Shown here piece after piece: positions 18,369 through 29,044 of a stretch of DNA of 64,000 bases (its first letter is position 1; the number at the start of each line of letters is the position of its first letter). The stretch is taken from the NCBI RefSeq assembly GCF_029870955.1, contig NZ_PGFQ01000001.1:1178001-1242000 (forward strand), written 5' to 3'. This DNA is from Sulfitobacter faviae. Its GTDB lineage: Bacteria > Pseudomonadota > Alphaproteobacteria > Rhodobacterales > Rhodobacteraceae. A program made the position numbers and the translations under genes. The notes below the pieces were generated by a model that did not search any database, was not told the origin of the DNA, and saw only the letters and a program-made list of their open reading frames with translations.

Positions 18369-21305
18369 CTATGCCTGTTCCGGCACCAGAATCTCACGCT
18401 TGCCAACGTGGTTCGCCGGTGAGACCAGCCCCTCTTCCTCCATCTGCTCGACCAGACGCGCGGCTTTGTTATAGCCGATCGCCAGTTTGCGTTGGATGTA
18501 GGAGGTGGAGCATTTGCGGTCTTTGATCACCACCTGCACGGCGGTGTCATAAAGTGCGTCTTCGCTATCGGTATTGCCGCCAAGGCCCAACACCGCGTCG
18601 ATGTTGCTTTCCTTATCCTCGGACGGCCCTTCGACCACGCCCGAGACATAATCCGGCTCGCCGAATTGCTTGAGGTGGTTGACGATCTCTTCGACCTCTT
18701 CGTCGCTGACGAAGGGGCCGTGGCAGCGGGTGATCTTGGCCCCGCCTGCCATATACAGCATGTCGCCCATGCCCAAGAGTTGCTCGGCGCCCATTTCGCC
18801 CAAGATCGTGCGGCTGTCGATTTTCGATGTCACTTGGAAGGAAATCCGCGTGGGGAAGTTCGCTTTGATCGTGCCGGTGATCACATCGACCGAGGGGCGC
18901 TGCGTGGCCATGATCAGGTGGATGCCGGAGGCCCGCGCCATCTGTGCCAGACGCTGGATGCAGGCCTCAATCTCCTTGCCCGCGACCATCATCAGGTCGG
19001 CCATCTCGTCGACGATGACGACGATATAGGGCAGCGCCTCGGGGGTGTTTTCCTCGGTCTCAAAGATCGGCTCGCCGGTGTCTTCATCGAAACCGGTCTG
19101 CACGGTGCGCGAGAACATCTCGCCCTTGGCCAGCGCTTCGCGGACGCGGCCGTTGTAGCCTTCGATGTTGCGCACGCCCATCTTGGACATCTTGCGATAG
19201 CGCTCTTCCATCTCGCCCACGACCCATTTCAGCGCCACGACGGCCTTCTTGGGGTCGGTGACGACCGGGCTCAGCAGATGCGGGATGCCGTCATAGACCG
19301 AAAGTTCCAACATCTTGGGGTCGATCATGATCATCCGGCATTCTTCCGGCGTCAGCTTGTAGAGCAGCGACAGGATCATCGTGTTGATTGCCACGGATTT
19401 ACCCGAGCCGGTGGTCCCCGCGATCAGCAGGTGCGGCATCTTGGCGAGGTTGGCCACAACCGGGTCGCCGCCGATGTCCTTGCCGAGCGCCAGCGGCAGG
19501 CGGTGGTTGCCGTCGCCGAAGTCGCGGCTGGAGAGGATCTCGCGCAGGATCACCTTCTCGCGGTTCTCGTTGGGCAGTTCGATGCCGATCACCGAGCGGC
19601 CCGGCACGGTGGAGACACGCGCCGAAAGGGCTGCCATGGAGCGGGCGATGTCATCCGCAAGACCGATCACGCGGCTGGCCTTGAGACCGGGCGCGGGTTC
19701 GAGTTCGTACATGGTGACGACGGGGCCGGGGCGCACGGCGACGATCTCACCCTTCACGCCGTAGTCGTCGAGCACGGTTTCCAGCATCCGCGCGTTCTCC
19801 TCCAACGCCTCGTCGCTCAGGTGCAGGCGCTGCACGCTCTCGGGGCTTTCCAGAAGGCTCAGCGGCGGCAGTTCGAAACCGGGGTGCGTGTCGTCGAAGG
19901 TCAGGGTGGGCTGCGCTTCGACCTGTGCCTGTTTCGAGGGCTGGACGGGTTTGCGGGCGGGCTGTTGCACCACTTTGCGCGGCTCCGCCACGGGGATTTT
20001 CATCGCCTCAGGCGCGGGCGCCTGCTGCAACGGCAGGGTCTCAGACGCCACAGTGTCTTCGTAGGGCGCGGCCATCGGCGCTTGCGCTGCCGGCTCCTGA
20101 ACCATCGGCTCAGGCGTCGGGGCGGGCGTGGGCTGGGCCTGCGGCCTGCGCAGCAGCGGCTCGGGGCGCAGGGTGGCCGGTTCGGCGGTCAGGGGCGGTT
20201 CCGCACGCAGCCCGGCGGGCTGGGCGGCAGGCTGGCTGGTGTTCAGCACCAACGGGTCCGGCCCACGGCCCCGGCCCTTGGTCAAGGGCGCGGTCGTCGG
20301 CGTGTGGATCGCATTGGCATGACGCACGCGGTTTTTGATGACATCGGCGATTTTGCTTTTGATGCGCTCTTCGCCCGGTGTCTCATCCACGATGGCGTCG
20401 CTGTAGGTCTCGATCAGTTCCGGCTCGGGCAAGTCGTCTTCGGGTTCGGGCCGTTTGATCAGCCCGGGCATCCGACCGAACAGGCTGCGCGGTTCGGCTT
20501 CCGGCTCGGCCACCGGAGCGTGCTCAGCGGCATAGCTCTGCTCGGCTTCCTGCGCGGCCCAGGCTTCGGCGTCTTCGGCTTCCTGACGGCGGCGCTCACG
20601 ACGTTCGGCCTGACGGGCCGAGAGGTTCTGCGCGGCGACGACGGCCCCATTGGCCCCACGGCCCAGAAGGGTCATCAGCCCGGCATAGGCCATGATCAGA
20701 CCGACCAGCAGGAACCGCGCAATGCGGAACAGCTCGGCCTTGGTAAAGCCCAAGACGAAGGCGCCCAACGCGAGAATTGCGACCCCCATCAAAAGCGACA
20801 TCAGCTTGACCGTCAGGGTCGAGCCGATGGGCAGGATCGTCAGCAGCGCGCCCATGACGGTATCGCCAAACAGCCCGCCCAGACCGAAGCTATGGGTCAG
20901 CAACCATTCCTGACCGGGGGCCAGTGTCGCGGCGTAGATCGCGCCAAGTGCCACGGCGATAGGCGCAAAGATCAACCGCCCAAGCGCGCGGTCATCGCCC
21001 TGATGCAGCGCGAAACGTCCGCCCCAGAACAGCAGGACGATGGCGATCCCCCAAGCGCCCCAACCGACGATCATGAACAGCGGCGCGGCGATGGAGGCAC
21101 CGATCCGGCCCATCCAGTTCTGCACCGGCGCATCGGTTGAGACCATCCAGTTGGGATCGTCGGGCGTGTAGCTGCCGATCATCATGGCGGCCATGATGCC
21201 CAGCATGATCAGCGCCAGCCCCAGCAGTTCACGACCGCGCTTTTCGATTGCCTCGGCCATGTTGCTGTCTAGCAATGGATCGCGTCCCCGTGTCTGATAT
21301 GCCAT
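18369..21305 (-). CDS. ftsK: DNA translocase FtsK
   Basis: 978 residues. FtsK anchors at the division septum and pumps DNA to resolve chromosome ends. The N-terminus (about 1-210) has four hydrophobic segments ([66 protein letters not shown]). A long Pro/Glu/Ala-rich linker with many arginines extends to about residue 480. The motor follows, with Walker A GTTGSGKS near residue 630 and Walker [12 protein letters not shown]. The C-terminal gamma winged helix ([23 protein letters not shown]) recognises KOPS. The frame is intact over 2.9 kb. A terminator follows before lolA. Confidence 0.98.
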   Translation of the reverse strand: MAYQTRGRDPLLDSNMAEAIEKRGRELLGLALIMLGIMAAMMIGSYTPDDPNWMVSTDAPVQNWMGRIGASIAAPLFMIVGWGAWGIAIVLLFWGGRFALHQGDDRALGRLIFAPIAVALGAIYAATLAPGQEWLLTHSFGLGGLFGDTVMGALLTILPIGSTLTVKLMSLLMGVAILALGAFVLGFTKAELFRIARFLLVGLIMAYAGLMTLLGRGANGAVVAAQNLSARQAERRERRRQEAEDAEAWAAQEAEQSYAAEHAPVAEPEAEPRSLFGRMPGLIKRPEPEDDLPEPELIETYSDAIVDETPGEERIKSKIADVIKNRVRHANAIHTPTTAPLTKGRGRGPDPLVLNTSQPAAQPAGLRAEPPLTAEPATLRPEPLLRRPQAQPTPAPTPEPMVQEPAAQAPMAAPYEDTVASETLPLQQAPAPEAMKIPVAEPRKVVQQPARKPVQPSKQAQVEAQPTLTFDDTHPGFELPPLSLLESPESVQRLHLSDEALEENARMLETVLDDYGVKGEIVAVRPGPVVTMYELEPAPGLKASRVIGLADDIARSMAALSARVSTVPGRSVIGIELPNENREKVILREILSSRDFGDGNHRLPLALGKDIGGDPVVANLAKMPHLLIAGTTGSGKSVAINTMILSLLYKLTPEECRMIMIDPKMLELSVYDGIPHLLSPVVTDPKKAVVALKWVVGEMEERYRKMSKMGVRNIEGYNGRVREALAKGEMFSRTVQTGFDEDTGEPIFETEENTPEALPYIVVIVDEMADLMMVAGKEIEACIQRLAQMARASGIHLIMATQRPSVDVITGTIKANFPTRISFQVTSKIDSRTILGEMGAEQLLGMGDMLYMAGGAKITRCHGPFVSDEEVEEIVNHLKQFGEPDYVSGVVEGPSEDKESNIDAVLGLGGNTDSEDALYDTAVQVVIKDRKCSTSYIQRKLAIGYNKAARLVEQMEEEGLVSPANHVGKREILVPEQA

Positions 21306-21317
21306 GTCGTCCCTCGC

Positions 21318-22502
21318 TTATGCCGAATACAGACAGTCGCGGATCGCTTCCAATCCGCGCGTCGTTTCGTCTTTTGGGGCCACCAAGGCGACCCGAATGT
21401 AATTCTGCCCGGGGTTCCCCCCGGCGACGTTCTGCGCCAGATAGCTGCCGGGCAGCACCCGCACGCCGGTCTCGCGCCAGAGCTTCAGCGCCGCGGCCTC
21501 GTCATCCTCGACCGGAAGCCAGAGGAAGAACCCCGCCTCCGGGCTCACATAACCCGGCACATTGCCAAAGATGCGGTCGGCGATGGCGTATTTCTCTTGG
21601 TAGAGCGCGCGGTTTTCTTCCACATGCGCCTCATCCGCCCAAACGGCGGCGGCTGCCTGCTGCAAGGGCAGCGGCAGCGGCGCGCCCGCGTAGTTGCGCA
21701 ACTGTTTGATCTGGCGCATCGTCTCGGCCCCGCTGGCGGCAAAGCCCGACCGCAGCCCCGGCAGGTTCGAGCGTTTCGACAGCGAGTGAAAGATCACCAC
21801 GCGGTTGCGGTCGGTGCCCAACTCCTTGACCACCTCCAACGCGCCGGTAGGCGGCGTGTCGCGGTAGATCTCGGAATAGCATTCGTCGGCGAAGATCAGG
21901 AAATCATACTTCTCGGCCAGCGCGATCAGATCGGCCCAGTAATCGCGCGAGGCGACAACGCCCTGCGGATTGGCGGGGGAGCAGAGATAGGCCGCCGTGG
22001 TGCGGCGCAGCACCTCTTCGGGCAGGCTCGCGAAATCTGGCAGATGCCCGGTCTCGGCAGTGGCGGGCACCATGATCGGGTCCGCTTCACCGGAAATCGC
22101 GCCGATCATATAGACTTGGTAGAAGGGGTTCGGCATCAGAATGGCCGATTTCTCCCCATTCTTGGTGGGCGGGCAGAGCGCGATGACGGCGTTATAGAGC
22201 CCTTCGCGCGTGCCGTTCAGGGCCATCACCTCGCTGTCGGGGTCCATCTCGACCCCGTAGCGCCGCACGATCCATGCGGCGATGGCCGCGCGCAATTCGG
22301 GCGAGCCGTCGTTCGGCGGGTATTTGTTGAACCCTGCGGCGTGTTTCGTGATCTCATCGGTCACCCAAGCCGGAAACGCATGTTTCGGCTCGCCGATGGT
22401 CATATGGATCGGCGTGCCGCCGCCCTCATGCCCGTCAAGCAATGCGCGCAGGCGCGGCCACACGTGGGCCGGAAGGTTCGAAAACCGCTCGGTATACATC
22501 AT
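21318..22502 (-). CDS. class I/II PLP-dependent aminotransferase (DapC-like)
   Basis: 394 residues, fold type I aminotransferase. The PLP-binding lysine is about residue 243 in HSLSKRSNLPGLRSGF; other marks are YPPNDGSPELRAAIAAW, ALNGTREGLYN, SPANPQGVV, FADECYSEIY and a C-terminal YIRVALV. Among family members it is closest in appearance to succinyldiaminopimelate transaminase (DapC), which would serve lysine and peptidoglycan synthesis, but substrate assignment is by resemblance. Start candidates are ATG 22502 and 22499. It lies 12 nt upstream of ftsK on the same strand, so co-transcription is likely. Confidence 0.82.
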   Translation of the reverse strand: MMYTERFSNLPAHVWPRLRALLDGHEGGGTPIHMTIGEPKHAFPAWVTDEITKHAAGFNKYPPNDGSPELRAAIAAWIVRRYGVEMDPDSEVMALNGTREGLYNAVIALCPPTKNGEKSAILMPNPFYQVYMIGAISGEADPIMVPATAETGHLPDFASLPEEVLRRTTAAYLCSPANPQGVVASRDYWADLIALAEKYDFLIFADECYSEIYRDTPPTGALEVVKELGTDRNRVVIFHSLSKRSNLPGLRSGFAASGAETMRQIKQLRNYAGAPLPLPLQQAAAAVWADEAHVEENRALYQEKYAIADRIFGNVPGYVSPEAGFFLWLPVEDDEAAALKLWRETGVRVLPGSYLAQNVAGGNPGQNYIRVALVAPKDETTRGLEAIRDCLYSA

Positions 22503-22623
22503 CAAAACTGCCTCGGATCGGGATCATTCGCGCCCCGTTTGCCCCAAGGTACCCAAGGGCGCCTCTCCCGTCCAGAAAAACCGGGGAGTTTTGCCGCCCT
22601 TGTGGCTTTTCGGTCGTGCGTTC

Positions 22624-23958
22624 TTAGGCCTCGCGCAGGGCCGCTTCAGCCGCTGCACCAAGGCGCAAAAGCTGTTCTTCGCCCCCCGGTGCGCACATCA
22701 GAGAAATGCCGCAAGAGGGGGTATCGGTCGGCAAAGTAAGCGCGCAAAGCCCCATTAGATTCGCGACTCGCGTGTTGCGCAAGGATAGGAGATTCTGCGC
22801 GAGGTAGTAGTCGTGATCACTGTTCAGCCGTTCGATGTTCGGCGGCAGCATGGGTGCTGTCGGCACGAGCACCGCGTCATAGCCCGCCACGGCCCGGTCA
22901 TAGCCTGCCCGCGCCAGATCGAGCTTGGCCCAAGCGGCGACGTAATCGGGGCCGGAGAATCCCTTACCCAACCGGAAACGCTCAAGAATTTCGCTGAACA
23001 TGGCATCGGGGTCGGCTTCGATCACATCGCGCCATAGCCCATAGGCTTCGGTGGTGTAGAGACAGGAACTCAGCGGCATCGCCTCTTCGACTTCGGGCAC
23101 GGCGATTTCATCTACCGTGGCACCGGCCTCTCGCAACCGCGCCACCGCCGCGTCAAAAGCGGCCTTGGGCTCATCGGAAAGCTCATCCATGACAACATTG
23201 GTCAGCACCGCGAAACGGCAGCCCTCCAACTCGCTCTCTTGCAGATCGGCAGGCTTGCCCCCCTCCAAGGCGGCGAGCAGCAGCGCCGCATCTTCGACCG
23301 ACCGGCAAAGCGGGCCAACCGTGTCGAACTTTGCCGCCAGCGGCACGGTCCCGGCAAGGGATACACGGCCCGCGGTGGTCTTGAGCCCCACCAGATCGTT
23401 CCACGCCGCCGGGATGCGCACCGACCCGCCGGTATCCGACCCGATCGCCGCCGCCGCCAAGCCAAAGGCGACCGAGGCCGCCGCGCCTGAGGACGACCCG
23501 CCCGAGACGCTGTCCGGCTCGTTCACGCAGGGCGGTGTCGCAGTGCTGGGGTTGTGGCCAAGGCCCGAGAAGGCCAATTCGCTCATATGCGTTTTGCCCA
23601 AGCAGACCAGCCCCAAGGCCGTCGCGCTGGCGAGCACTTCGGCGTCGCGCTCAGGCACCCGGCCTTCCAGCAGTTTGGAGCCCGCCTCGGTGGCCGTTCC
23701 GGCGGTATCGAAGAGGTCTTTCCAAGAGATCGGCACCCCGTCGAGCGGCGACAGGCGCTGGCCGTCGCGGGCACGCTCAGCCGCCGCGGCGGCTTCGGCG
23801 CGGGCGCGGTCGGGGGTGACGCGGGCATAGATACGGTCGCGCATCGGATGTGCGTCGATGGCATCAAGATAGGCATCACAAAGCGCCACAGGGTCGATAT
23901 CGCCCGCCGCGATCCCGCGCCCCAGATCCGCCGCCGTCATTTCCAACCATTCTTGCAT
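22624..23958 (-). CDS. amidase (amidase-signature family)
   Basis: 444 residues from ATG 23958, which follows AAGGGG. The Ser-cisSer-Lys triad is visible: Lys80 in PISWKDLFD, Ser155 in VSGGSSSGAAA and Ser179 in GSDTGGSVRIPAA. The family hydrolyses amides, from aryl-acid amides to Glu-tRNA(Gln) transamidation. The absence of gatB/gatC neighbours and the sequence YTTEAYGLWR argue for a stand-alone hydrolase with unknown substrate. It shares an 85-nt divergent promoter region with the UbiH-type gene. Confidence 0.88.
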   Translation of the reverse strand: MQEWLEMTAADLGRGIAAGDIDPVALCDAYLDAIDAHPMRDRIYARVTPDRARAEAAAAAERARDGQRLSPLDGVPISWKDLFDTAGTATEAGSKLLEGRVPERDAEVLASATALGLVCLGKTHMSELAFSGLGHNPSTATPPCVNEPDSVSGGSSSGAAASVAFGLAAAAIGSDTGGSVRIPAAWNDLVGLKTTAGRVSLAGTVPLAAKFDTVGPLCRSVEDAALLLAALEGGKPADLQESELEGCRFAVLTNVVMDELSDEPKAAFDAAVARLREAGATVDEIAVPEVEEAMPLSSCLYTTEAYGLWRDVIEADPDAMFSEILERFRLGKGFSGPDYVAAWAKLDLARAGYDRAVAGYDAVLVPTAPMLPPNIERLNSDHDYYLAQNLLSLRNTRVANLMGLCALTLPTDTPSCGISLMCAPGGEEQLLRLGAAAEAALREA

Positions 23959-24043
23959 GTCGTGCCCCTTACCGCTGTTCTTGGCGAACCTAGCGACCGT
24001 TCGGCGCATGGACAATCCCCGCACGCAGGTCATATCTAGGGCC

Positions 24044-25269
24044 ATGGATTTTGACCACGATATCGCGATCATCGGCGGTGGGCTGAATGGCCCCGCCCTT
24101 GCCTTGGCCCTCAGCCGCGCGGGACTGCGCGTGGCGGTGATTGACGCCCAGCCCGCACAAACCTTTGAGAACGCCGCCTTTGATGGGCGCGCCTATGCGC
24201 TGGCGCTGACCTCGGTCAGGTTAATGGAAGGCATCGGCATCTGGCCCGGCATCGCGGATGACGCCCAGCCGATGCTTGAGATCAAGGTCACCGATGGGCG
24301 TGCCGGCACCGGCCCCTCGCCCATGTTCATGCATTTCGATCATGCCGAGATCGAAGAAGGCCCGATGGGTCAGATGGTCGAAGACCGCCATCTGCGCCGC
24401 GCGCTGCTGAAAGCGGCTGCCGCCGATCCGGCGATCACGATGATGAACGACACCCGCGTTACGGGGCAGACGGTGGCGCCGACCGGCATCACCCTGACGC
24501 TTGAGGGCGGCAAGACCCTACGCGCAAGGCTGGCGGTGGGGGCCGATGGCCGCGCCAGCGGCACGGCGGAACGCGCGGGCATCAAGCGTGTCGCATGGTC
24601 CTATGGTCAGACGGCGCTGGTCTGCGTGGTGGATCATGAAAAGCCGCACCACGGCATCGCGCATCAATTCTTCATGCCCCCGGCCCGCTGGCGATCCTGC
24701 CGCTGACCGGCAACCGCTCCCTGATCGTTTGGAGCGAAGCGAGCGCCAATGCCGCCGCGATCAACGCCCTGCCGGATGCGCAATACCTTGAGGTGCTGCG
24801 CCCGCGCTTTGGCAGTTTTCTGGGGGAGCTTTCGCTGACCGGCCCGCGCTACAGCTATCCGCTGGGCCTGTCGCTGGCCCATTCCATGACCGCTTCGCGC
24901 GTGGCGCTTTTGGGCGACGCGGCCCATGGGGTGCATCCCATCGCCGGTCAGGGGCTGAACGCGGGCCTGCGCGATGTGGCAGCCTTGGCCGAGGTGATTG
25001 CCGATGCGGTTCGCCGGGGCGAAGACCCCGGAAACGACGCGGTCCTCGCGCGCTATCAGGAATGGCGGCGCTTCGACAATGCCAGCCTCGCGCTGGCGAC
25101 CGACAGTTTCAACCGGCTGTTTTCAAACGATAATGCGCTTTTGCGGCTGGCCCGCGATATGGGCATGGCCGCGATCAACGCCCTGCCCGGCCTGCGCCGA
25201 ACCTTTATCCGCGAAGCCGCAGGGCTGACGGGGGAGCTGCCCCGGTTGATGCGTGGCAAGCCCCTGTAA
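24044..25269 (+). CDS. UbiH/COQ6-family FAD-dependent hydroxylase (one frameshift in this sequence)
   Basis: A flavoprotein monooxygenase, probably a hydroxylase of ubiquinone synthesis. The N-terminal FAD site IAIIGGGLNGPALALAL, the DG-type motif AVGADGRASGTAE and the second FAD motif LLGDAAHGVHPIAGQGLNAGLRD are all present. The frame breaks at the C run 24677-24681; adding one C changes FFMPPARWRS to FFMPPGPLAILPLTGN and yields 408 residues. The start is ATG 24044 (MDFDHDIAI). Which ring position it hydroxylates cannot be deduced. It is divergent from the amidase gene and convergent with the Trm112 gene. Confidence 0.87.
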
Positions 25270-25284
25270 CGGAGCGGCGGGGCA

Positions 25285-25467
25285 TTACAGCCTCCGCGCT
25301 TCGTCCGGCAGCATGACGGGAATGCCGTTGCGGATCGGATAGGCCAAGCTGGCAGCTTTCGACACCAGCTCTTGCTTTTCCGCGTCATAGGTCAGCGTCG
25401 TCTGCGTGCGCGGGCAGATCAATGCCTCCAGCATCCGGCGGTCGAATTGAACGGTCGCATCCGTCAT
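25285..25467 (-). CDS. Trm112 family protein
   Basis: 60 residues of the small zinc-ribbon-like Trm112/YcaR family: [15 protein letters not shown] near the start and [20 protein letters not shown] at the end. One cysteine of the usual pairs is visible (LICP), so metal binding is probably lost. In eukaryotes Trm112 activates methyltransferases; in bacteria the role is unclear. Its ATG overlaps the stop of the LON-domain gene by four bases, and it is the last gene of the xthA operon. Confidence 0.85.
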   Translation of the reverse strand: MTDATVQFDRRMLEALICPRTQTTLTYDAEKQELVSKAASLAYPIRNGIPVMLPDEARRL

Positions 25468-26108
25468 TGCATCAAGCCCTCTTCCTGACCGCCGCGCATC
25501 GCGAATTCGATCAATGTCACCAATGTCTCCCGCCGGGTCTCCAGCGAAGGCGCCTCCAACAGCGCCTGTTTATCCTCGGCCTCGAACTCCAGCATCATCG
25601 ACAGGGAGTTGATCAGCAACTCATCTTCGGCGTCTTTCAGCGTGTCCCAATCGGCGGAAAGGCCGCGGCTGTCGAAATAGCGCCCCAGAAGGTCAAGAAA
25701 CCGCGCCCGGTCAAAGCTATCGTCGACCTCATCCTCGCCCAGATCGCGGTCAAAGCCCGACCAATTCACATCGCAGCGGCGATAGGGGGAAAAGCCCTCG
25801 ATCTCCTCCACCACGCGAAAGCGCGAGACGCCGCCAAGGGTCACCATATAGCGGCCATCCTCGGTCTCGGAAAACTGGGTGATGCGGCCCGCGCAGCCGA
25901 TCTGGTGCAGCCCATGGCCGTCGCGACCGGGCAATTCGTTGGGCTGGACCATGCCGATCAACCGCGTGTCGGTCTTGAGCGCGTCTTCGATCATCTGAAG
26001 ATAGCGCGGCTCGAAGATATGCAGCGGCAACCGCGAGCGGGGCAGCAGCAGCGCCCCTGCCAACGGAAAGATCGCAATAGTCTTGGGCAGTTCTGCTGGC
26101 TTGATCAT
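25464..26108 (-). CDS. LON peptidase N-terminal (substrate-binding) domain protein
   Basis: 214 residues, only the N-terminal domain of Lon with no AAA+ or protease part. Marks: [34 protein letters not shown] at the start, GCAGRITQF and [13 protein letters not shown] in the middle. Stand-alone LON-domain proteins are common in alphaproteobacteria and resemble cereblon-type domains; their function is unresolved. It follows the thioredoxin/TPR gene by 27 nt and overlaps the Trm112 gene by 4 nt. Confidence 0.88.
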   Translation of the reverse strand: MIKPAELPKTIAIFPLAGALLLPRSRLPLHIFEPRYLQMIEDALKTDTRLIGMVQPNELPGRDGHGLHQIGCAGRITQFSETEDGRYMVTLGGVSRFRVVEEIEGFSPYRRCDVNWSGFDRDLGEDEVDDSFDRARFLDLLGRYFDSRGLSADWDTLKDAEDELLINSLSMMLEFEAEDKQALLEAPSLETRRETLVTLIEFAMRGGQEEGLMQ

Positions 26109-26135
26109 GACAAGGGACTTAGCGCGACCAAGGCC

Positions 26136-27056
26136 TCAGGCAAATATCATTGATGACAGTTTGCGACGGCCATTCAGCACCACCGGATCATTGGGCTTAA
26201 GTGCTTCGAAAATAGTAAAAAGTTGCGTCTTGGCGGCGCCTTCATTCCATTCCCGATCGCGGCGGAAAAGCTCTAGCAAGTGCTCGACGGCAGCCTCGGC
26301 ATTGTCATGGGCATAGAGCGCTTGAGCCAGATCGAAGCGCGCCTGATGGTCGTCGGGGTTGGCCTCGACCTTCTCGGTCAACTCGGCCACGGGGCCGGCA
26401 TCGGCGGCCTGATGCGCCAGCTGCAACTGGGCATGGGCAGCTTCGAGCTCGGGGGCTTTGGAGATTTCGATCGGCGCGCCGTTCAGCAGGGCTTCGGCCT
26501 GATCCAATGCGCCCATGGCGATGTGGGACCGAACCATGCCGCCATAGGCGGGCGCGTTCATCGGGTCTTCTTCGAGAATCGCGGCAAAGGTCTGCGCCGC
26601 GTCGGTGGCGGCCCCTTCGGCCAGCATCTCTTCGGCGGCGGCGACGGCATCGGCCAACGTGTCACCGGGCGCTTCGCCGCCCCCCGCTTTTACCACACGG
26701 TCGACGAAGGCCTTGATCTCGGACTGCGGCAGCGCGCCTTGGAAACCGTCGACCGGCTGACCTTTGTAGAAGGCATAGACCGTGGGGATTGATTGGATTT
26801 GCAACTGACCTGCGATGTTCTGAGCTTGATCGACGTTGACCTTCACCATCTTCACCGCGCCTTTGGCCGCGCGCACGGCATCTTCCAGCATCGGGCCAAG
26901 CGTCTTGCAAGGGCCGCACCACGGCGCCCAGAAATCAACGATGACCGGCACCGTTTGCGAGGCATCGACCACATCAGCCATGAAGGTCGCCTCGGTTGTG
27001 TCCTTGATCAGATCGGCATCCGCAGGGGCGGCGGTGGAAAGGTTCAGGTCGGTCAT
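26136..27056 (-). CDS. thioredoxin-domain protein with C-terminal TPR-like repeats (CnoX/YbbN-like)
   Basis: 306 residues. The thioredoxin domain (about 20-125) carries an intact active site WCGPCK (Cys47, Cys50) and the cis-Pro segment SIPTVYAFYKG. The remaining 170 residues are helical repeats (EMLAEGAATDAAQTFAAILEEDP; AHDNAEAAVEHLLELFRRD). The architecture matches CnoX, a chaperedoxin that protects clients from chlorine oxidants. Enterobacterial CnoX lacks the CxxC pair, whereas this one retains it and so may also work as a reductase. It lies between xthA and the LON-domain gene in one apparent operon. Confidence 0.88.
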   Translation of the reverse strand: MTDLNLSTAAPADADLIKDTTEATFMADVVDASQTVPVIVDFWAPWCGPCKTLGPMLEDAVRAAKGAVKMVKVNVDQAQNIAGQLQIQSIPTVYAFYKGQPVDGFQGALPQSEIKAFVDRVVKAGGGEAPGDTLADAVAAAEEMLAEGAATDAAQTFAAILEEDPMNAPAYGGMVRSHIAMGALDQAEALLNGAPIEISKAPELEAAHAQLQLAHQAADAGPVAELTEKVEANPDDHQARFDLAQALYAHDNAEAAVEHLLELFRRDREWNEGAAKTQLFTIFEALKPNDPVVLNGRRKLSSMIFA

Positions 27057-27110
27057 GCTGTTATCCTCGCTAATCGCGTTTGGCCTTATATGGACGTGCG
27101 GGGGCGCGAT

Positions 27111-27898
27111 TCAAAGGTCAAAACTGGCAAAAACCGGCGCGTGGTCGCTGGGTTTCTCCCAACCGCGCGCATCGCGGACGATATGGCTGGAGTGCCCGGC
27201 CTGCGCGATATCCGATGTGGCCCAGATATGATCCAGCCTGCGGCCCTTGTCGGCGGCATCCCAATCGGCGGCTCGGTAGGACCACCAGCTATAGAGTTTG
27301 CCCTCCGGCACATCCTGCCGCGTGATGTCGACCCAATTGCCCGCATCCTGCACCGCACCAAGCGCTTCGACCTCGACCGGGGTGTGGCTCACGATCTTTA
27401 GCAGCTTCTTGTGATCCCATACGTCATCCTCACGCGGGCGATGTTGAGGTCGCCCACAAGGATCGACTTCTCGGGCTTGTCGCCATGGAACCAGTCGCGC
27501 ATCTCAGAGAGGTAATCGAGCTTCTGGCCAAACTTCTCATTGATCTCGCGGTCGGGTTTGTCGCCGCCTGCGGGGACGTAGAAGTTGTGGATCGTCGCGC
27601 CATTCTCAAGCTTGGCCGCGACATGGCGGGCGTGGCCCAGCATGGCGAAATCCTGATCGCCCGCATCCACCAGCGGCAGTTTCGACAGGATCGCCACGCC
27701 GTTATAGCCCTTCTGCCCGCGCGCGACCATATGGGTGTAGCCCGCCGCCTTGAACGCCTCGACCGGGATCTTGTCCACGGGGCTTTTGCATTCCTGCAAG
27801 CAGAGGACATCCGGCCCGTGTTCGGCCAGCAGTTTCAGCACCAAAGGCTCGCGCAGGCGGACGGAGTTGATGTTCCAAGTGGCGAGGGTAAAGGACAT
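27111..27898 (-). CDS. xthA: exodeoxyribonuclease III (one frameshift in this sequence)
   Basis: The AP endonuclease/3'-exonuclease of base excision repair. Motifs: LATWNINSVRLR at the start, CLQECK (metal-binding Glu), HNFYVPAGGD, LVGDLNIA (Asp/Asn) and the C-terminal RLDHIWAT...SDHAPVFASF. The frame breaks at the G run 27436-27438: NIARVRM becomes NIAPREDDVWDHKKLL when one base is added, giving 262 residues. The start is ATG 27898 (MSFTLATWN); the frame extends to 28171 but that part is not coding-like. It is the first gene of the xthA - thioredoxin/TPR - LON - Trm112 cluster. Confidence 0.92.
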
Positions 27899-28041
27899 GG
27901 GGGAGGCTCCGGTCTGGGGGTGGTTCGGCACAGTAACGCGGGCGGCGCGGGGGTGCCATGCGGAAATGGGGGCTTCCTTGCAGCGAGGGCCATCACCTAC
28001 GGCTTGATTTCGGTCCGGGGCGACGATCTCCCCGCCCCCCC

Positions 28042-28071
28042 AAAAAAAAGACCGGGCACAAAGGCCCGGCC
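28042..28071 (-). terminator. intrinsic terminator downstream of the OmpR-family regulator
   Basis: On the minus strand, arms GGCCGGGC and GCCCGGTC (one G-T pair) enclose a six-base loop and are followed by eight T. It lies about 125 nt after the regulator gene and upstream of xthA. The rest of the 298-nt gap (27899-28196) shows no gene. Confidence 0.85.
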
Positions 28072-28196
28072 AGTCCAACAGGGAGGTATGTACCTTTACC
28101 CGGGTACAAAAGTCGGGCTTCAAACCGAGGTGCGGGTCATGAAAACCCCGCCTCTCAGGTATTCCAACCACGGGGGTCGGAATTGGTTCCCGGTTT

Positions 28197-28882
28197 TTAT
28201 GCCATCAGGCGATAGCCACCGGATTCCGTCACCAGCAAACGGGCGTTCGAGGGTCAGGCTCGATCTTCTGCCGCAGCCGGTAGATATGGGTTTCAAGCGT
28301 ATGGGTCGTGACGCCCGCGTTGTAGCCCCAGACCTCATGCAGCAGCACATCGCGCGGCACCACACCGTCATTGGAGCGGTAGAGGAACTTGAGGATATTG
28401 GTCTCTTTCTCGGTCAGACGCACCTTACGGTCGTCCTCCGTGGTCAGCACCTTCATCGCGGGTTTGAACGTGTAGGGCCCCAGCTGGAAGACAGCATCTT
28501 CGGACTGTTCATGCTGGCGCAGCTGCGCGCGGATGCGGGCCAAAAGGACCGGGAATTTGAACGGTTTGGTGACATAGTCATTCGCCCCGGCATCAAGGCC
28601 GAGGATCGTGTCGGCATCGGTGTCATGGCCCGTCAGCATCAGGATCGGGCTTTTCACCCCCTGTTTGCGCATCAGGCGACACAGCTCGCGGCCATCGGTA
28701 TCGGGCAGGCCCACGTCGAGGATGATGAGATCGTAAAGCGCCTCTTTCGCCTTGGTCATCGCCTCGGTGCCATTGGCCGCTTCGAAAACGTCGAAATCCT
28801 CGGTCATGATCAACTGCTCGCTCAGCGCTTCGCGCAGGTCATCGTCGTCATCGACAAGCAGGATTTTCTTAAGCTGGGCCAT
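28197..28882 (-). CDS. OmpR-family response regulator (one frameshift near the C-terminus)
   Basis: 228 residues once repaired. The receiver domain (1-120) has the acidic pocket VDDDDD (11-15), phosphoacceptor Asp56 in LIILDVGLPD and the Lys of YVTKPF. The winged-helix DNA-binding domain follows (VRLTEKETNILKFLYR; THTLETHIYRLRQKIEPD). A lost base in the run 28251-28253 sends the last residues out of frame; adding one gives DPSNARLLVTESGGYRLMA. It resembles CenR-type regulators of alphaproteobacteria, but I do not assign the name. No histidine kinase adjoins, so it is an orphan here. It is divergent from ribA with 162 nt between. Confidence 0.88.
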
Positions 28883-29044
28883 CTGTCTCTCCGTCTGTTG
28901 TCTTATACATGCGCCTTGGGCGGGGCCCGGACAAGGGATGTGACCACTGTCTCACAGCCTCGTGTCAACAAAGCGTGAAATGTTTCAATTCCTTGCGGTA
29001 TAACCTAGATAGACGGGGAAGCCTTTGCGGAGTTGCAACAAACC

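Noticed and set aside
18492..21140. 882-codon open frame on the plus strand across ftsK
   Set aside because: It is antisense to the whole ftsK motor and linker. High G+C DNA with strong codon bias leaves long open antisense frames, and the translation is His/Gly/Arg-rich with no domain.
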